64,000 bases of DNA, taken from the NCBI GenBank assembly GCA_950106755.1, contig OX467091.1, forward strand, positions 28,537,538 through 28,601,537. The letters run 5' to 3'. The DNA comes from Climacium dendroides. Lineage: Eukaryota > Streptophyta > Bryopsida > Hypnales > Climaciaceae. This document shows, piece after piece, positions 12,084-24,500 of the stretch (its first letter is position 1; each line of letters opens with the position of its first letter). Position numbers and translations under genes: made by a program. Below the pieces are notes generated by a model that was not told where the DNA came from, searched no databases, and saw nothing but the letters and a program-made list of their open reading frames with translations.

Positions 12084-15000
12084 TATTGTGCCGTGTACAG
12101 AGTGGTTAATGTGAGATCTATTTTTGAAAGTCGGTTTAGTGTCCTGTTTTTATTTTTCAATCTTTCTTATAGGCAAAGACAAAATACTATCAATTGAAGA
12201 AAATGAAGCAAGTAGAAAACATGCAAGAAAATTGAACACATGGAAGAAGTATCCATAAACACACAAATCCAACTACAATGAAAATCAACACATAATAGTT
12301 TGACCCATTAAAGAGATTTGTCAATCTCATGAATCTAAGTTGTTTAGGACTCTATCAAAGAATCAGAACTCGGAGATGATTCCAAGGACTCTCTACTTTC
12401 GGATGCTGAAACATCTATATACTGTAAGACATTTAGAGCGTAAGTGTCTTTACGGCGTTTGGGTTTGGAGCAACCAAACTCCGCGAAGGCACTTGCCATT
12501 TGCTTGGCATAGATTGGGAGCTCAAAAGACTTCTCCGGACTGATGAGAAGACTTAGTTGGGGTAGGGTGTCATTCCTTGCCATCAATCTCCCATCTCTGC
12601 AACGGAAAAAGACATGTTGTCAATATTGTAGAACATGAAAGTCTTCATCCAAGCAAAGATGAAAGAAAATGCCAACTTACTTACTAGATTTTCCCTTGCG
12701 AACGAATTTGCGAGGCACCACTGGCATATCCTCCGGATCTTGTGAAAGGTGAACTATCGGTGGCACAGTTGGTGTCACTACTACGGGTGTTGGTGACTTC
12801 CTCATGGGTTTCAGAATGGCATCATAAATGTCTTTATTCCCTTCCAAAGCTACAATGTGGTGGCCGGTGCCACGGCAAGCCGTAATACATGCACCTGGAG
12901 GCAGTGAAATCAAAATGACTTAGTTCCATGAAAGAATTGGAAGAACACATTTGGAGGAGTAAACTTCTGAATGGAATCATTACCTGGAGATGCGGTACAA
13001 TCCAGAATCAAGTCTCCTGGAACACTTGTTGCCTCCAGGAGGATAGTGAAGAACCTTGGATCTTTTTCGCGTCCGCCTCGCCAAGGTTTGTTTCCATTCA
13101 TAGCCACGTCATCTGCATGGGTGTAATTGATTAGCATGTCATCGATAGCCAAGTCTACACCAGCCTTCATTGTGGTGTTAGTCTTTTTGAAGGAAAATTT
13201 GGATTTTCCTTTGGAGCCGAGGTCTTTCACGAGGAGGGTGATTCCAAACTTCTGTGTCTGCAACATCCATAGCAAATGTACGTAAGAATGCATTGAATGG
13301 AGTGCATTACAACTTGTTCATAAAAGGAGACAAAGTTCTATGAAAATTACCGTCTTTGTGTTGTCTATAGCCGAGGTGATGTGCATGCGGTTCATCCCCA
13401 TCCAGTCCTTCTTCATCAGCAAGTCATACGCCTCACATACCCCAGCAATGTTCTCTTTGGATTTGATGCTGTAGGAGTGAAATAGAATGATGCACCCATC
13501 ATTTTGTAGATGCTCTGCGGCAAAGCTACATGCCAACTGCAGAGCCTCATCATCTGCATCCGCATTCCATTTAGGCACCTCATGAACTTGTTTAGAGAGC
13601 CCTGGCACGGGTAAATTCTCCGGACAGTCAATGAATATGACATCCACCCCCGGTCGAGCATTTGGCACTCCCTTGAACATGCGAGTCTTTCCGGCCGACA
13701 TCTGCAAACATGTAGAACATGGTGAAGTTAAAAATAAGCACAGAAAACATTCATGAGACATGTAAGCACAAAATGCGCTTTTGAGTACAAAGATGCATAT
13801 GCATACCTTTTTCAAGAAATGCAGCACCTCGTTGTACTACGTGGGCTTCTCCTCGACCATGTCTTTTGCCAGGACTTCGATGGAGATGTTGAGGATCAAA
13901 TCCTCCGTCTTAGAAACATCACCTTCTGTAATGACCATGGCTTATGTCATACGAGTGATAACTTCCTCGGTGAGCTGTAGGAGAGTAGCCTTCTTCTGTA
14001 CTGCACTTTGCGCCTGTGAATCTTCATTTGCAGTGGAAGATGGTACCACCTCGCCTCCCGCTTCCTCCTTCTTCTTTCCCTTTCCCTTGCCTTTACCCTT
14101 CTCTTCCTTTTCTTTTGCCACCTTTTTGTCAGCGAGCTCGGATGCCTTCATCTCCTTTGCTTCAAGGTGGACTTGGACCCGCGCCTCTTTCTTCCGGTCC
14201 AGAAAATCCCTCCTTGCAATGGCCTTCTTTCTCACTTTGTCATCCAGGCCTGTAAACTCATTGATCTCTAAGTCCAAGACCCCTTTCCCGTCCAAAGATC
14301 TCCTGAATTCAACCTCGGAAGGAGGAGTGAACTCGAGGAGACAATCCAGGTACCATCCTCCACCGTTGAGATGAGCTGTGGTGTAGGTGCGGAGCTGGTG
14401 TGCGGTGAACATACAAGAATTGGATGTGCGATCCAGATATGATGATAGGAAGGGGGGAAGGTCTGAGCGATCGATGGCTCCTTTTCCTTTGAGCTCAAAT
14501 TTGAAATATCTACAACACAAGCATGATTTTGCATTCAGGAGAATGTAAATGATGATCATGAAATCTCTACAACATACATCTGTGAGCAATTCCGGATGGT
14601 AAGACCAACGAACTTGTGAAAAATGAATGCATTTCCAGTATAAGGGCCTAATGGAGACGTTGCAGAAGAGAATTATCATACAATTGTATACCGAAAGGTT
14701 CTAAAATAAGGAGTTAGAGTTGAAGTGAACATTTGAAACCTCATTATAATGGACTTCAAATAGTATAGTGATTTTTACAATAACTTGCTGTCCACCAAGT
14801 TATTAGACATATTCCAGTATTGAGATAGTGGAACTCACCGGTACAAAACTCTGCGCACAGCAGCGGCTGACGCTTCGTAAGCCATGAACGAGTCCCTCTT
14901 TTTGAAGTAATTGTGCCCTTTGAAATATGTCTGAAACCCGTGCTCCCAAATTGTGCGCCTCCACCCTTCTATGTACTCTACTAAGTACTGTGGTTGTGTT

Positions 15001-18000
15001 GGAATGCTGTAGTTCACAGTGATGTTGTCCTACTTCACCACCGAGTCGAAGTACTCCATTGCTGCATCTTCGATCTGCAGAGTACAATGCATGCTAAAAA
15101 TGTACAATTGAAGACGTTCATGGTCCCATTCTGAACTTGTAAGTTACAATTTGAAAACCAAGTATCGCTTGGTATAGTTACTTGACTACAGGAATCAATT
15201 CCCTTACCTCAGCATACCAGACGCATTTGGCAAGGAAATGGGGCAGGAGATTTTCGGAGACGGGCTTTGGTAGAAACTTCCTTGCTTCGCGAGATGGAGC
15301 AGAGGAGTTCCACCACTTCAAGATCTTGATCTTGTGTGCAGGCGCCATGTTGCACGTGGCCACCATTTGCAACTTCTCCAATGTCATTTCAGGCACTTCA
15401 TTAGTGCTCCAGTGCCTCTCCACCTATGACAGCAACACATTCAATAACTCTTGGCGTTTGAAAACAGAAGAAGTAAATTCGTAGTTGTGCAAGGTTTCAG
15501 AATTAGACTGACCTCCTGTAAGAAGCCTGGCCCGTTAGATGGTTGAGCCACTGCCAACAACTTCCTAATTTTCACCATCAGAGTTTTGGTTTTCTCCTTT
15601 GCTCCCGCCCTCATGGCAAGAGCGACTTCTTCAAGGGTCCTCTCCTCTTCTGGTGTAGCATCGGTATATTTTCTCACTGCAGCATCCGCAGCTTGGAAAA
15701 TCTCTTGCTGCACATTCAGACGATAACATTGAATTAGAAGTTAGGCATGTAAAGAGTTTTGGGAGCAGATTGCAGCAAACTGAAGGATTCCAAATTTGTA
15801 TAACACATAGTGTCTTACCCTAAAAATGAACGATGTGAAGACCTCCGCAGGTATGCTATACCATTTCCTTGAAACCTTGAATTGCAAACACCTTTTCTTC
15901 TCCCCGGGCTTGAGGAGATCAGCAAATCGGTTGATTGGGAGAAGACCATACTTTTGCACCTGGTACAGAGTGTGTACCAAGTTTGTCTTCACGTGTGAAT
16001 CCTCCACTGACCTGGAAGTAGAACACTATTTTAGGAAATCCAATAAGCCTCCATGATTTCACAACTAGGGCATATAAAAACCAAAGATTGGAAAAGCAGC
16101 TCAAGAAGGAAGAACTCACTTGTTGATGTCATGCATCACTTGCATGACAAGCTCGGTCTTCCCTTTGGTTTCCAGTACAATGTAGTCTACGACACAGTGC
16201 CATTTTGGGAGCAATGTGTAGCACCTGTCAATGAGGTTCATCCATGCAATGCGGCGATGGTTGCCGTCGCAAATGAAGAACTTCAAGTTCTTGAGGAACT
16301 GAAGTTCAGGTCTGGAGTCGAGGTAGCGTGTGAACACTTCATTTTTCTCTCTCCAGATTGGATCCCACTTGTTCATCTCGTCCTCTGCGAACTCTTGGCT
16401 TTCTCCTTCCTCATTAGTGGTAGAGATATAGAACACTGCCGCTCCATCACGATATCCACCTGCGAATTCTTGCTCCAACTTCGTAATGTCACAAGCGAGT
16501 GTGGGCCTCACCATGGGCATAACGACAAGTCTGCAAAGCGGGATGTGTAGCCGAAAGAGTTCTTCAGGCTTCATTTGCAGAGTGGAGAGGATATCTACTG
16601 AGTCGCCTTTTTGTATGCGCCGCAATTCATCCTCCATGAGTCCTTGATCTTTATCTTCTAGATCATCTATTTGCATGGGATCTTGTCCTCCTCCTCCTTC
16701 TTCGTCCTCTTCTTCATCCTCTTCTTCTTCGTCCCCAATATGCGGTTGTGTCGTTTCATCTGTTCCCGGAGTCTCCAAGATGGTCTCTTCTTGAGTTACT
16801 CCAGTGGGTGAAACATCCATCTGCATGTACAATTCCAGTCAGAGAAGATTGCACTCGCAAATTAAAAAAGAGGCCAAGTCTGTGCAAAGAATTTATATTG
16901 AAACGCAGTTGAAAATTCTTTACTTCAATAAAAAAAATTACACTTATAAAATGGAAGAGTGGTAAATATATGAAAGAAAAACAGCCTGCACATGGCTTGC
17001 ATGTCTAAAACCGCAGAAGGTATGTAATTGGGGTCATGAAACCCTATTGGATGATGTCCACGTCATCATCCTCATCTGAGTCTGAGCTAAGGATGATGAC
17101 TTCATATGTGTAAACTCTACCAATCCCAATACTCTCACTCACTTCCTCAAACGAGGGGCTAGAGCTAGCATTTGAGAGCTCAATGGTAGAGGAATACTCC
17201 GTCTCCGAGCTCTCAGGGGAGAACCATGGCCCAGGCCCTTGGTTCCAAGTAAGCCTATCTCCCTCGAAGTCATTTATAGCACGCTCTGCAGCGTCCATGA
17301 TGTCTGCAAAACTCACCAAGTTCTCTTCATCATCACTAGATCACTTGAAAGCACTTGGCGTGTTTGAAGCCCCTTCTGTGGTTGAGAAGGCCCTCCTATC
17401 TGCAACGACGTCAAGGTCTGGTCAATTGGGGCCTGCTTCTCTTTAGATGTCACCCTTGGGCGCTTGCCTTTGCGTTGGCCAGCCTGGAGGAATGAATACA
17501 ATGAAATTAGAGTTGAGTTTGAAGACAATGTCTAAGAGACATTGAATACAACTGTAAGCAAGGAAACTTCAATTTACAAATCTCAACATGTACTATAAAT
17601 ACCAAAGGTCTCCGTAATCGAACTTCCTTTACATGTAGGATTTATTCCCCTACATGAGTTCTATACCTGCATTGAAGTGTAAAATCAAGACGCATATGTC
17701 TTGGCAAGGTAATTCTCTCTAACAATATGTTATAACTCTTTTAGAACAACAAAACATGCATTTGCATAGAACACAGTGCAATAGCAATTCAAAATCCAAG
17801 CCAAAGGCTATGAGTACATTAGTAAGATTTTCCAAAGACATAGAGAACTGAAGGACGAGTCCTAACGAATAATGTAAGCAAAAAAAATTGGGAACTTGAG
17901 AACGAGTTCCCTAAGACAATCAGAGCTTGGGGACGAGTTCCTAACGACATTGAGAGCACTAAGCCTAAATCCCAAATCCGAATTCCCTCTATTTCATTAC

Positions 18001-18168
18001 TTAAATATAAACAAAAAAAGACAGATACTAATACCTCATCAGAGATTGATTGTGTGCCATCGAACAACTCCCCATGACGATCACATGTCTGAAGAAAGCA
18101 AATGCACACGTCAGGATTGAAGATGGACCCATACAGCAGTTTTGGAGCACAAATTGAGTAAAAACAAC

Positions 18169-18276
18169 TTGGGCATGTGAAAAATTCCATCAAGCTGGGG
18201 TGTCACCGTGAACACCGTCAAATCCGACGATGTTCACGGTGACATCCCAGCTTGATGGAATTTTTCACATGCCCAA
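18169..18276. repeat. Long palindrome 1 in the P1 5' intron region
   Basis: Two ~50-nt arms with very few mismatches around a 6-nt centre (CCGTC / AAATCC / GACG). The arms include ATTCCATCAAG and its complement. It would fold as a near-perfect hairpin in DNA or RNA. Confidence 0.9.
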
Positions 18277-18403
18277 ATCTCTAATTCTTGCAGCCTCATT
18301 CTAATGAGATATGACCAATCCAAGGCGACATTAAATTCCTACGAGATAAAGGTCAGCCCACATCCACATTCCAATTAGATCCACGCCAGTCCACGCGGGA
18401 GAT

Positions 18404-18512
18404 TTGGGCATGTGAAAAATGCCATCAGGCTGGGGTGTCATCGTGAACACCGTCGGATCCGACGATGTTCACGGTGACACCCCAACCTGATGGCATTTTT
18501 CACATGTCCAAG
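18404..18512. repeat. Long palindrome 2 in the P1 5' intron region
   Basis: Same family as palindrome 1, centred on a perfect CGTCGGATCCGACG (18451-18464). At two arm positions it differs from palindrome 1 with matching changes on both arms (ATGCCATCAGG with CCTGATGGCAT). Confidence 0.9.
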
Positions 18513-18837
18513 TTCTCTCTCAAAATCAGATTTCTCTCAAAACGAGATCCAGGCCAGTCCACGCGGGAGATTTGAAGGTTATTCGATCAAGGCAAGTGCA
18601 CGAGCCAGATTCAACATTTCTCATTCTTGTGTTTATACTGAATCTGGAACGCCTTATTGGAACTGAAGATACTACGTGCTGCGGTGACAAATTTCAGTAG
18701 CAAAACAGAATTCGGAAGCTAAATCGAGCCAGCCTTTCTCAATATCGTCTTCATCTCGGATTATCGCATCTCCCCTAGTGCGGAGCTCAAGGAAGATAAG
18801 ACTTTCGCTCAGTACCGGGTCAGGGTGGTCGTTGGAG

Positions 18838-18948
18838 TCGTCAGCCTGAAGAAAACATGATCAGCCCGGGGGTGCTGCTTGAACATTGTCGGATCCGACG
18901 GTGTTCAAGCAGCACCCCCGGGTTGATCATGTTTTCTTCAGGCCGACG
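18838..18948. repeat. Long palindrome 3 in the P1 5' intron region
   Basis: Arms of about 50 nt unlike those of palindromes 1 and 2 in their outer parts, but with the same GTCGGATCCGAC centre (18888-18899). Only a few mismatches separate the arms. Confidence 0.9.
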
Positions 18949-20549
18949 TGACACCTCCCTTCTGACACTTCTGATGTTGTCGCCCCTCTTGAAGCCCAGA
19001 TTAGAAACTCAGCAGTGGAAGCTAGAGCAATCGATCGAGCAATACAGGTTCTAACTGAATCAGGCACTCAAGAAAACAAGCATCACCCGCGTGACGCGAC
19101 TGTCGCGCGCTGCACGTGGCGCGAGTGGCACTGCTGAAGCTTGGACTCCTTAGCGCATAGGACTCACACGATCGACCAAAATCTAGACACTGACTTGAAG
19201 CGCTGGGTCTGGCTCGGCATCTGCCATCCTGGAACGACTGCGAGTATTGCAGGCCATTGCAGCTTCGTCCTGCAGATCAAGGAGTGCCAAGCTGTTAATA
19301 ATCGATTCACAAAATGAAAATCCCACAAGTTCTCATTCCAGCACACGCGGCCGTTTGTGGCATGTGATATCGTCGAGCACCAGCTTCTCAATGCAAGGTC
19401 CTCCACCGTCCAGCGCGTATCGTGAGCGATGAGAGAGTTTGAATGTTTCCCGCCTACGTCCACAGGAGGAATCCCTGGAAGCTCATTCGTTGGACGGCGC
19501 AGAGAGATATTCGCGAGTCTATCTCGAAATCGACTCACTTGCGCGGCATCCAGGACTCACCTGGGCGGCATTCGTGAACACCGTCGGATCCGTGAACATC
19601 CGTGAACTTGGAATAGAAGTACCTTTTCGGAGGCATTTTGGACGCTTGGAAATCAGGAACCAACTTCCTGGAGCGAGCGGTGCGGGAGACACCGAATTGT
19701 GGCTCAGGGCGATTTGAAGCTCTTATTCATCTTCCCCAATTTCCAGTTTCAGACTCATAGTTGGAGACTGAGGACTCCCAAACCTGGCTTCTGGATTGCT
19801 AATTCAGAGGACGACTAACTTCTGAGCACTCTTTCATTTTGAAAACTCCAAAGCACCCCTGCTGGTGATTAAATTGCTTTGGCATTATAGAACTTTAAAA
19901 AAAATTCATTTTCTTTCTTAGTGACATTAGAATGTCTACAAGCCTTCAAGGCCTATGAATGTTTGCAAGCTTCATGTGAGCACCGCAGACAAATTGTTCT
20001 TGTTAATACAAATGTCTGGCCTTGACCTTAAACACCCTTTCCAAATTACAGAAAAGTACTTCTAAAATAAGGGATGTTCTACTTGTCTCTTTGGAGTAGC
20101 ACCAGAGCCTTCAAGGCCTTCACTCTATATGAGAGTACTTATCACTCTCATATGATCTTGTTTGTCAGTACTAAAAATTGTACAACAACAACAGGAATGC
20201 AAACTTTGCGTGTTCAGAAATGCAACTAAACGCAAGTTCTCTCAATGCTTGTCCATGACTCACTAAAAGTCTAAAACTGAAGGTCTACAACTCAATGTCT
20301 GGAACTCTAAGTGTACAGCTCCACTTTCACATAGTCTTAAAATGGCCTACTGAAAGCACGTCTGTGCCATGCAGAGGTGTGTGTTCAGGGTAAGTCTCCG
20401 ATATGATAATGGTCAGTCTCTAAGCAATGTAGTGCACAATCCACTACAATTAGGTATCATAACCAAGCTAAGGTCCTCTGTCACTATAATCTAGGTTGAC
20501 GCCATGACTGCAATAAATGAGAGGAGTTCAAATCTAAACTCACATTCAC
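18949..20549. other. Presumed long 5' intron of P1
   Basis: It lies between the first P1 exon and the next plausible exon at 18090. It holds a further half-palindrome, CCGTCGGATCCGTG, at 19581-19594, followed by a GTGAACATCCGTGAAC repeat. The short open frames here have no recognisable content or splice context, so I do not call a gene. Confidence 0.45.
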
Positions 20550-20843
20550 CGTGTCGTCTCCTCCAAATTTGCTAAGTCCTACACTCTCTCTGATCCCGTC
20601 ATGCACAGTGTGCAACGGGAGTTCCACTTCATCTACTGGAGGCGCATCACCCTCTTGGAACTGGATGGCTCTTGGTACCTCTCTCTCTACACCCTGCCTC
20701 GTCCTTGAAACTGTTTTCTTCGTTCTCGACATCCTGGATACCCTCAAAGCCTTTGCTGTCGAAAAGAAGAAAGCTCTACGTCTCTTCCTTTTTGTACGAT
20801 GTGATGGAGCTAAGATGGCAGAGTTTGGATTGCCTACAAGCAT

Positions 20844-21599
20844 GAGACAGCAAAAACTACGTGATTACTAAGATGCAACGCTACTACCACAATTGGAGTT
20901 GCAAAATGAAAAGGCTTTGAGCAGGTCCAAGGTACAACTTATAGTTGCTCTTGAACGAGGTTCGCATGCTCAAAATTACTGCATTCTCCTAACTAGCCAA
21001 GTTGTAATTAATCTCCTAAGATCAACTGACATGTGAGTATTGGCGGCTCCATGAAAGCGCCATGCATTTATTTTGCTTTAAAATCGGCATACTATGCTCT
21101 TGAAGTACTAGCAGCCCTAATGACTTTGAAGTTCGTCTCGTTTTGACAAAACTGTCATGCTGTCAGTTGAGTTTGCCACGCTCCAAATCCTCCAATGTCG
21201 GCACAATATTTCCTCCGCCTCCAGCAATTAATTTTTTAAAATGACGGCGGAGTTGGGCACTCCTAACAATGATAGAGCTCCTGCAAGGCGTGCATGTATT
21301 GGCAATGAGTTTGGATACCTAATACATCATTGCAAAAATTCGGTATCATTGCTTGACGGCTAAGGTTATTAAACTGCTCTTAATTTCAAAATTCTAATCT
21401 AGCTTTACTGGCGGCAATACGGAAAGTAACTTAATTGAGTGGCAATAGAAATTTGTACTAACCTGGACCTCGCTGTCTGCGTGAAAAGTGATGATCCCAA
21501 TGATTTCAAGGAACTCCTCAACAAAGTATAAAATCCTCAACACCCTTTTTAAAAGCTAGTTTTCTCATTTCAAATTCCTGTAGTCATCCTACTTACACT
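20844..21599. promoter_or_regulatory. Shared divergent promoter region of E1
   Basis: A 0.76-kb non-coding interval between the first codon of P1 (leftward) and that of MULE-1 (rightward). E2 has a 0.99-kb interval in the same place. TATAAA-type sequence occurs at about 21525 (AAGTATAAAATCC), about 75 bp before the MULE-1 ATG. Confidence 0.55.
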
Positions 21600-24500
21600 A
21601 TGGCTTGTATTAGAGTAGATGGTCATGAAATACCTTTGGTGTTTCCAGTGAATCACGAAGGACATGCTAGAGTACTCAATCACCTTTTGCATGTCAGATT
21701 CAAGTTCCTAGAGTCTTCAATCTATGTCGAAGAAGAGAGAAAGTCGGAATCAGGGGAATTAGAGCATTCCATTCCAGTGGAGAAGAGTGTAGAAGAAGAA
21801 GGCCACTGTTGGTATCTGCGGGCAGGAAACTATAGAGCTTTTGGGCTTCCTCTTAGTCTTCTTGGGGCGGCCACTGAGCTAGGTAGTCGGCAATCAGACA
21901 ATTCTACAGTGGACATGCCTTACATGTCTCCAAGACTTCCAGCTAGTCTACCAAGTGACTGCTTTCCTATACTCCCGAACAATACGATTCTTACAAAGGT
22001 GAAGAGGGAGAAAATGGATACCATTGTAGAGTTGTCTAGTGAATCTGAGGGAGAGTCCTCGCAAGTTGCACTTCAAAACGCCATGTTTGCGGTCCACAGT
22101 ATGTCAGATACAAAAGTCACATCAACCACCCCATCCAATAGTTTACAGTCCCCTATGTTTCCATGCCCTCCATTGATAGCAAATCTTGGTACCCACGTGA
22201 GTATTATGGATTGCTTGAAGAGATTGTCTAGTATATGTCGCTCTAGAAGTGAATTGTCCACAACAAACTTTGATGTTATAAAGCACCATCGGGTGCAGTA
22301 CCTTCCCCCTTCCTACAATGGAGATGTGCTATTTGAGTTACCTCCGTGTCGCTCGTCCTCTTCATCATCCGCAGCGAAGAACTTGGAGGGAATGGACAAG
22401 CGCTATGATGGACATACATGGTGCAAACTCGTGACTACAAACATCCACAACGTCGACAACCTAAAGTTCCGTAAGTCTTTCTGTACCGGTCACCTTGCTT
22501 GTAAGAACCATGAGTGCGAGTACTTGAAGAGGGCTGGAAAAAGGAATGAGACAGAGTGGAGTGGATCCACAATCTTCCCGTTTGCAGTAGGGGATGGTCC
22601 ATCGAAAGACTGTACCCTAGTGTGTAAAGTCTGCAAAGTGACACCCACTTGCCTTCACACATGCGATGCTAGAATCTACTATTGTTATAGCGACAATCCA
22701 AATATGACAAGGGCGTCTATTCACTTTGGAGCCCATACTCATCCAGTAGGAAAGGGCATGTATAGAGATTCTAAAAATGAAATTAGTGAACTCCTAGCGG
22801 AATAGGTTGCGAAAACACCGACAGCCACTAACTCTGCTATAGCATTGTCCGTTAGCAAAGATTTCCTGTCGAACTACTTATTTCACCATGGAGAGGGAGA
22901 GAAGAGAATGTTGAAGGGAGAGGAAGTGGATGAGGTGATGGATCGATTCCAATATCTAAGTAGCCCTAGTATACGCAACGTAATTTCCTCCTTCCGCTCA
23001 AATAACCGAGGAGGGGTTATTGACAACATTATGACTATGAAGAGAGAGTCGAAGTTCGAATTCATACACGATAGCGTCTTCCCAGGATAGGGCAAAAAGA
23101 AAGTATACGTTTTTAAAATGCTAACTGAAGGACCAGGAAGCGGAGTAGATATGGTGAAGCGTATGCAACCAGGAAAGGACCTTGAAAACGCGTGGATGAT
23201 GTTCGACCATGTGAAGCGCGTGAAAGATTGGACCACCATGGCCTGCCACGTGTACAACTCTTAGTACAAGAAGGTGATGACCATCGCAGTATGCGATATG
23301 CAGTCTGAAGATACCCAGGTCCAAGTACAATTTTGGAGGAGTTTGAATGCTGTTATGGCACGACATGGCGTGCCTGACCCGAACTTCAAAGGATTCATGG
23401 CAGATAGTGCGATGGCTAATTGGAATGCGGTCCGTATAGTATATGGGGGTAGTTCTGCGAACGAGGTCATGGAGAACCGGGAGAGAACGTGTTTGCTACA
23501 TTGGAGCACTTCCCTTCATAAGCACACACAGAAACACATCAAACAGAACTTTCAGCACCAACATATTACGCTATGCAAGCAATACAAGGAATTGAAGACC
23601 ATGGATGAAGCAGAGCTTCGATACCTGGCAATCTAGTCATGGTGGTTGTCATCTGGAGCCGCAAATGAAGAAGCACTTCATCATTTAGATCATTGGCTTG
23701 CATTCTGGCACTTTCGATACCTGCAGTGGGGAGGCTTCATGACAATGGTAAGTGACCGTGTCATCTCTCTATCTATATGCATGGGGAGGCTTCATGACAT
23801 ACACATATGCAAACACCTAAACGTCTACATGTATATGAACATACGTGTATATGGGTGTTTTTGGTAGTGTAGAATTTTTTTTATTCAAGTAGTTTTTTTA
23901 AATCCACGTATTCTTAGGGCACAATTCTGTTTTAGTGCACTACTGTTTTTGTAGTGAATTATTGGTTCCAGCCTAGATTTTTTTTAATTTTTTCTCTTAT
24001 TTGAATAGTATTTTGTTAGTCTAGACTTCTTTTTAGGATAGTGTTTTTTTTGGCTTGATTTCCTTTATTCCTTTTATTGGTAGTCTAGTTTTTTTGTTTT
24101 GGACGAATGTTCTTAGCCTAGTATTTTTTGGTAGTGTGCTAGTCATTTGTTCACTCCTAATTTTTTGTCAATGTAATATTCTTTTGAATATAGAGCTTTT
24201 TTCAGCAGAGTATTTCTTGGGTAGTTCACTGGTCTTCTAAACACTCCATTTTTTTAATCCATTTAATATTTTGTTGGAAGTCAATTTCTTTACCCTTCTC
24301 ATATAAGTGCTTTCTTCCAAGGAAACTCTCTACTGACCTCACAGAATGTATCTTTCATTTCCAATTTCCAAAATTCATTGGAACTAGTGGAAGGTAGTCC
24401 TTCCATTTTTTTCCCTGTGACGTTCAGGGACTACAAAAGGGAGTACCAATAGAGAACATTTGGACATCTGTCGGATCCGACGGAAGTTGGAGTGCTCACT

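Larger units (their letters stand above)
12344..20843 (-). pseudogene. P1: spliced ParB/Srx-DNA methyltransferase-like gene of E1
   Basis: About 14 exons, joined by matching P2. Likely exons: 20843-20550 (basic, KRKRRR), 18090-18034, 17.5-17.0 kb (acidic), 16820-16120, ~16011-15820, ~15709-15510, ~15423-15195, ~15077-14840, 14509-13808, 13701-13351, 13257-12984, 12894-12685 and 12596-12344. Exon 16820-16120 carries a ParB/Srx-like domain: IPLCRL, FICDGNHRRIAW, VMQVMHDIN. Exons 13701-12685 resemble a beta-class (circularly permuted) N6/N4 methyltransferase: DVIFIDCP in place of motif IV DPPY, a strand after NDGCIILF, then GDLILDCTASPG in place of motif I D-P-F-x-G-x-G, and an acidic VALEGN. 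The catalytic DPPY is not intact. In-frame TAG at 15030 and 13837 and TAA at 13942 make this copy defective as read. The role is unknown; an accessory DNA-binding or modifying factor of the transposon is plausible. Confidence 0.65.

Noticed and set aside
19164..19538. Minus-strand ORF of 124 codons as a gene
   Set aside because: No homology to P2, no splice context, and it overlaps the palindrome-rich intron region.
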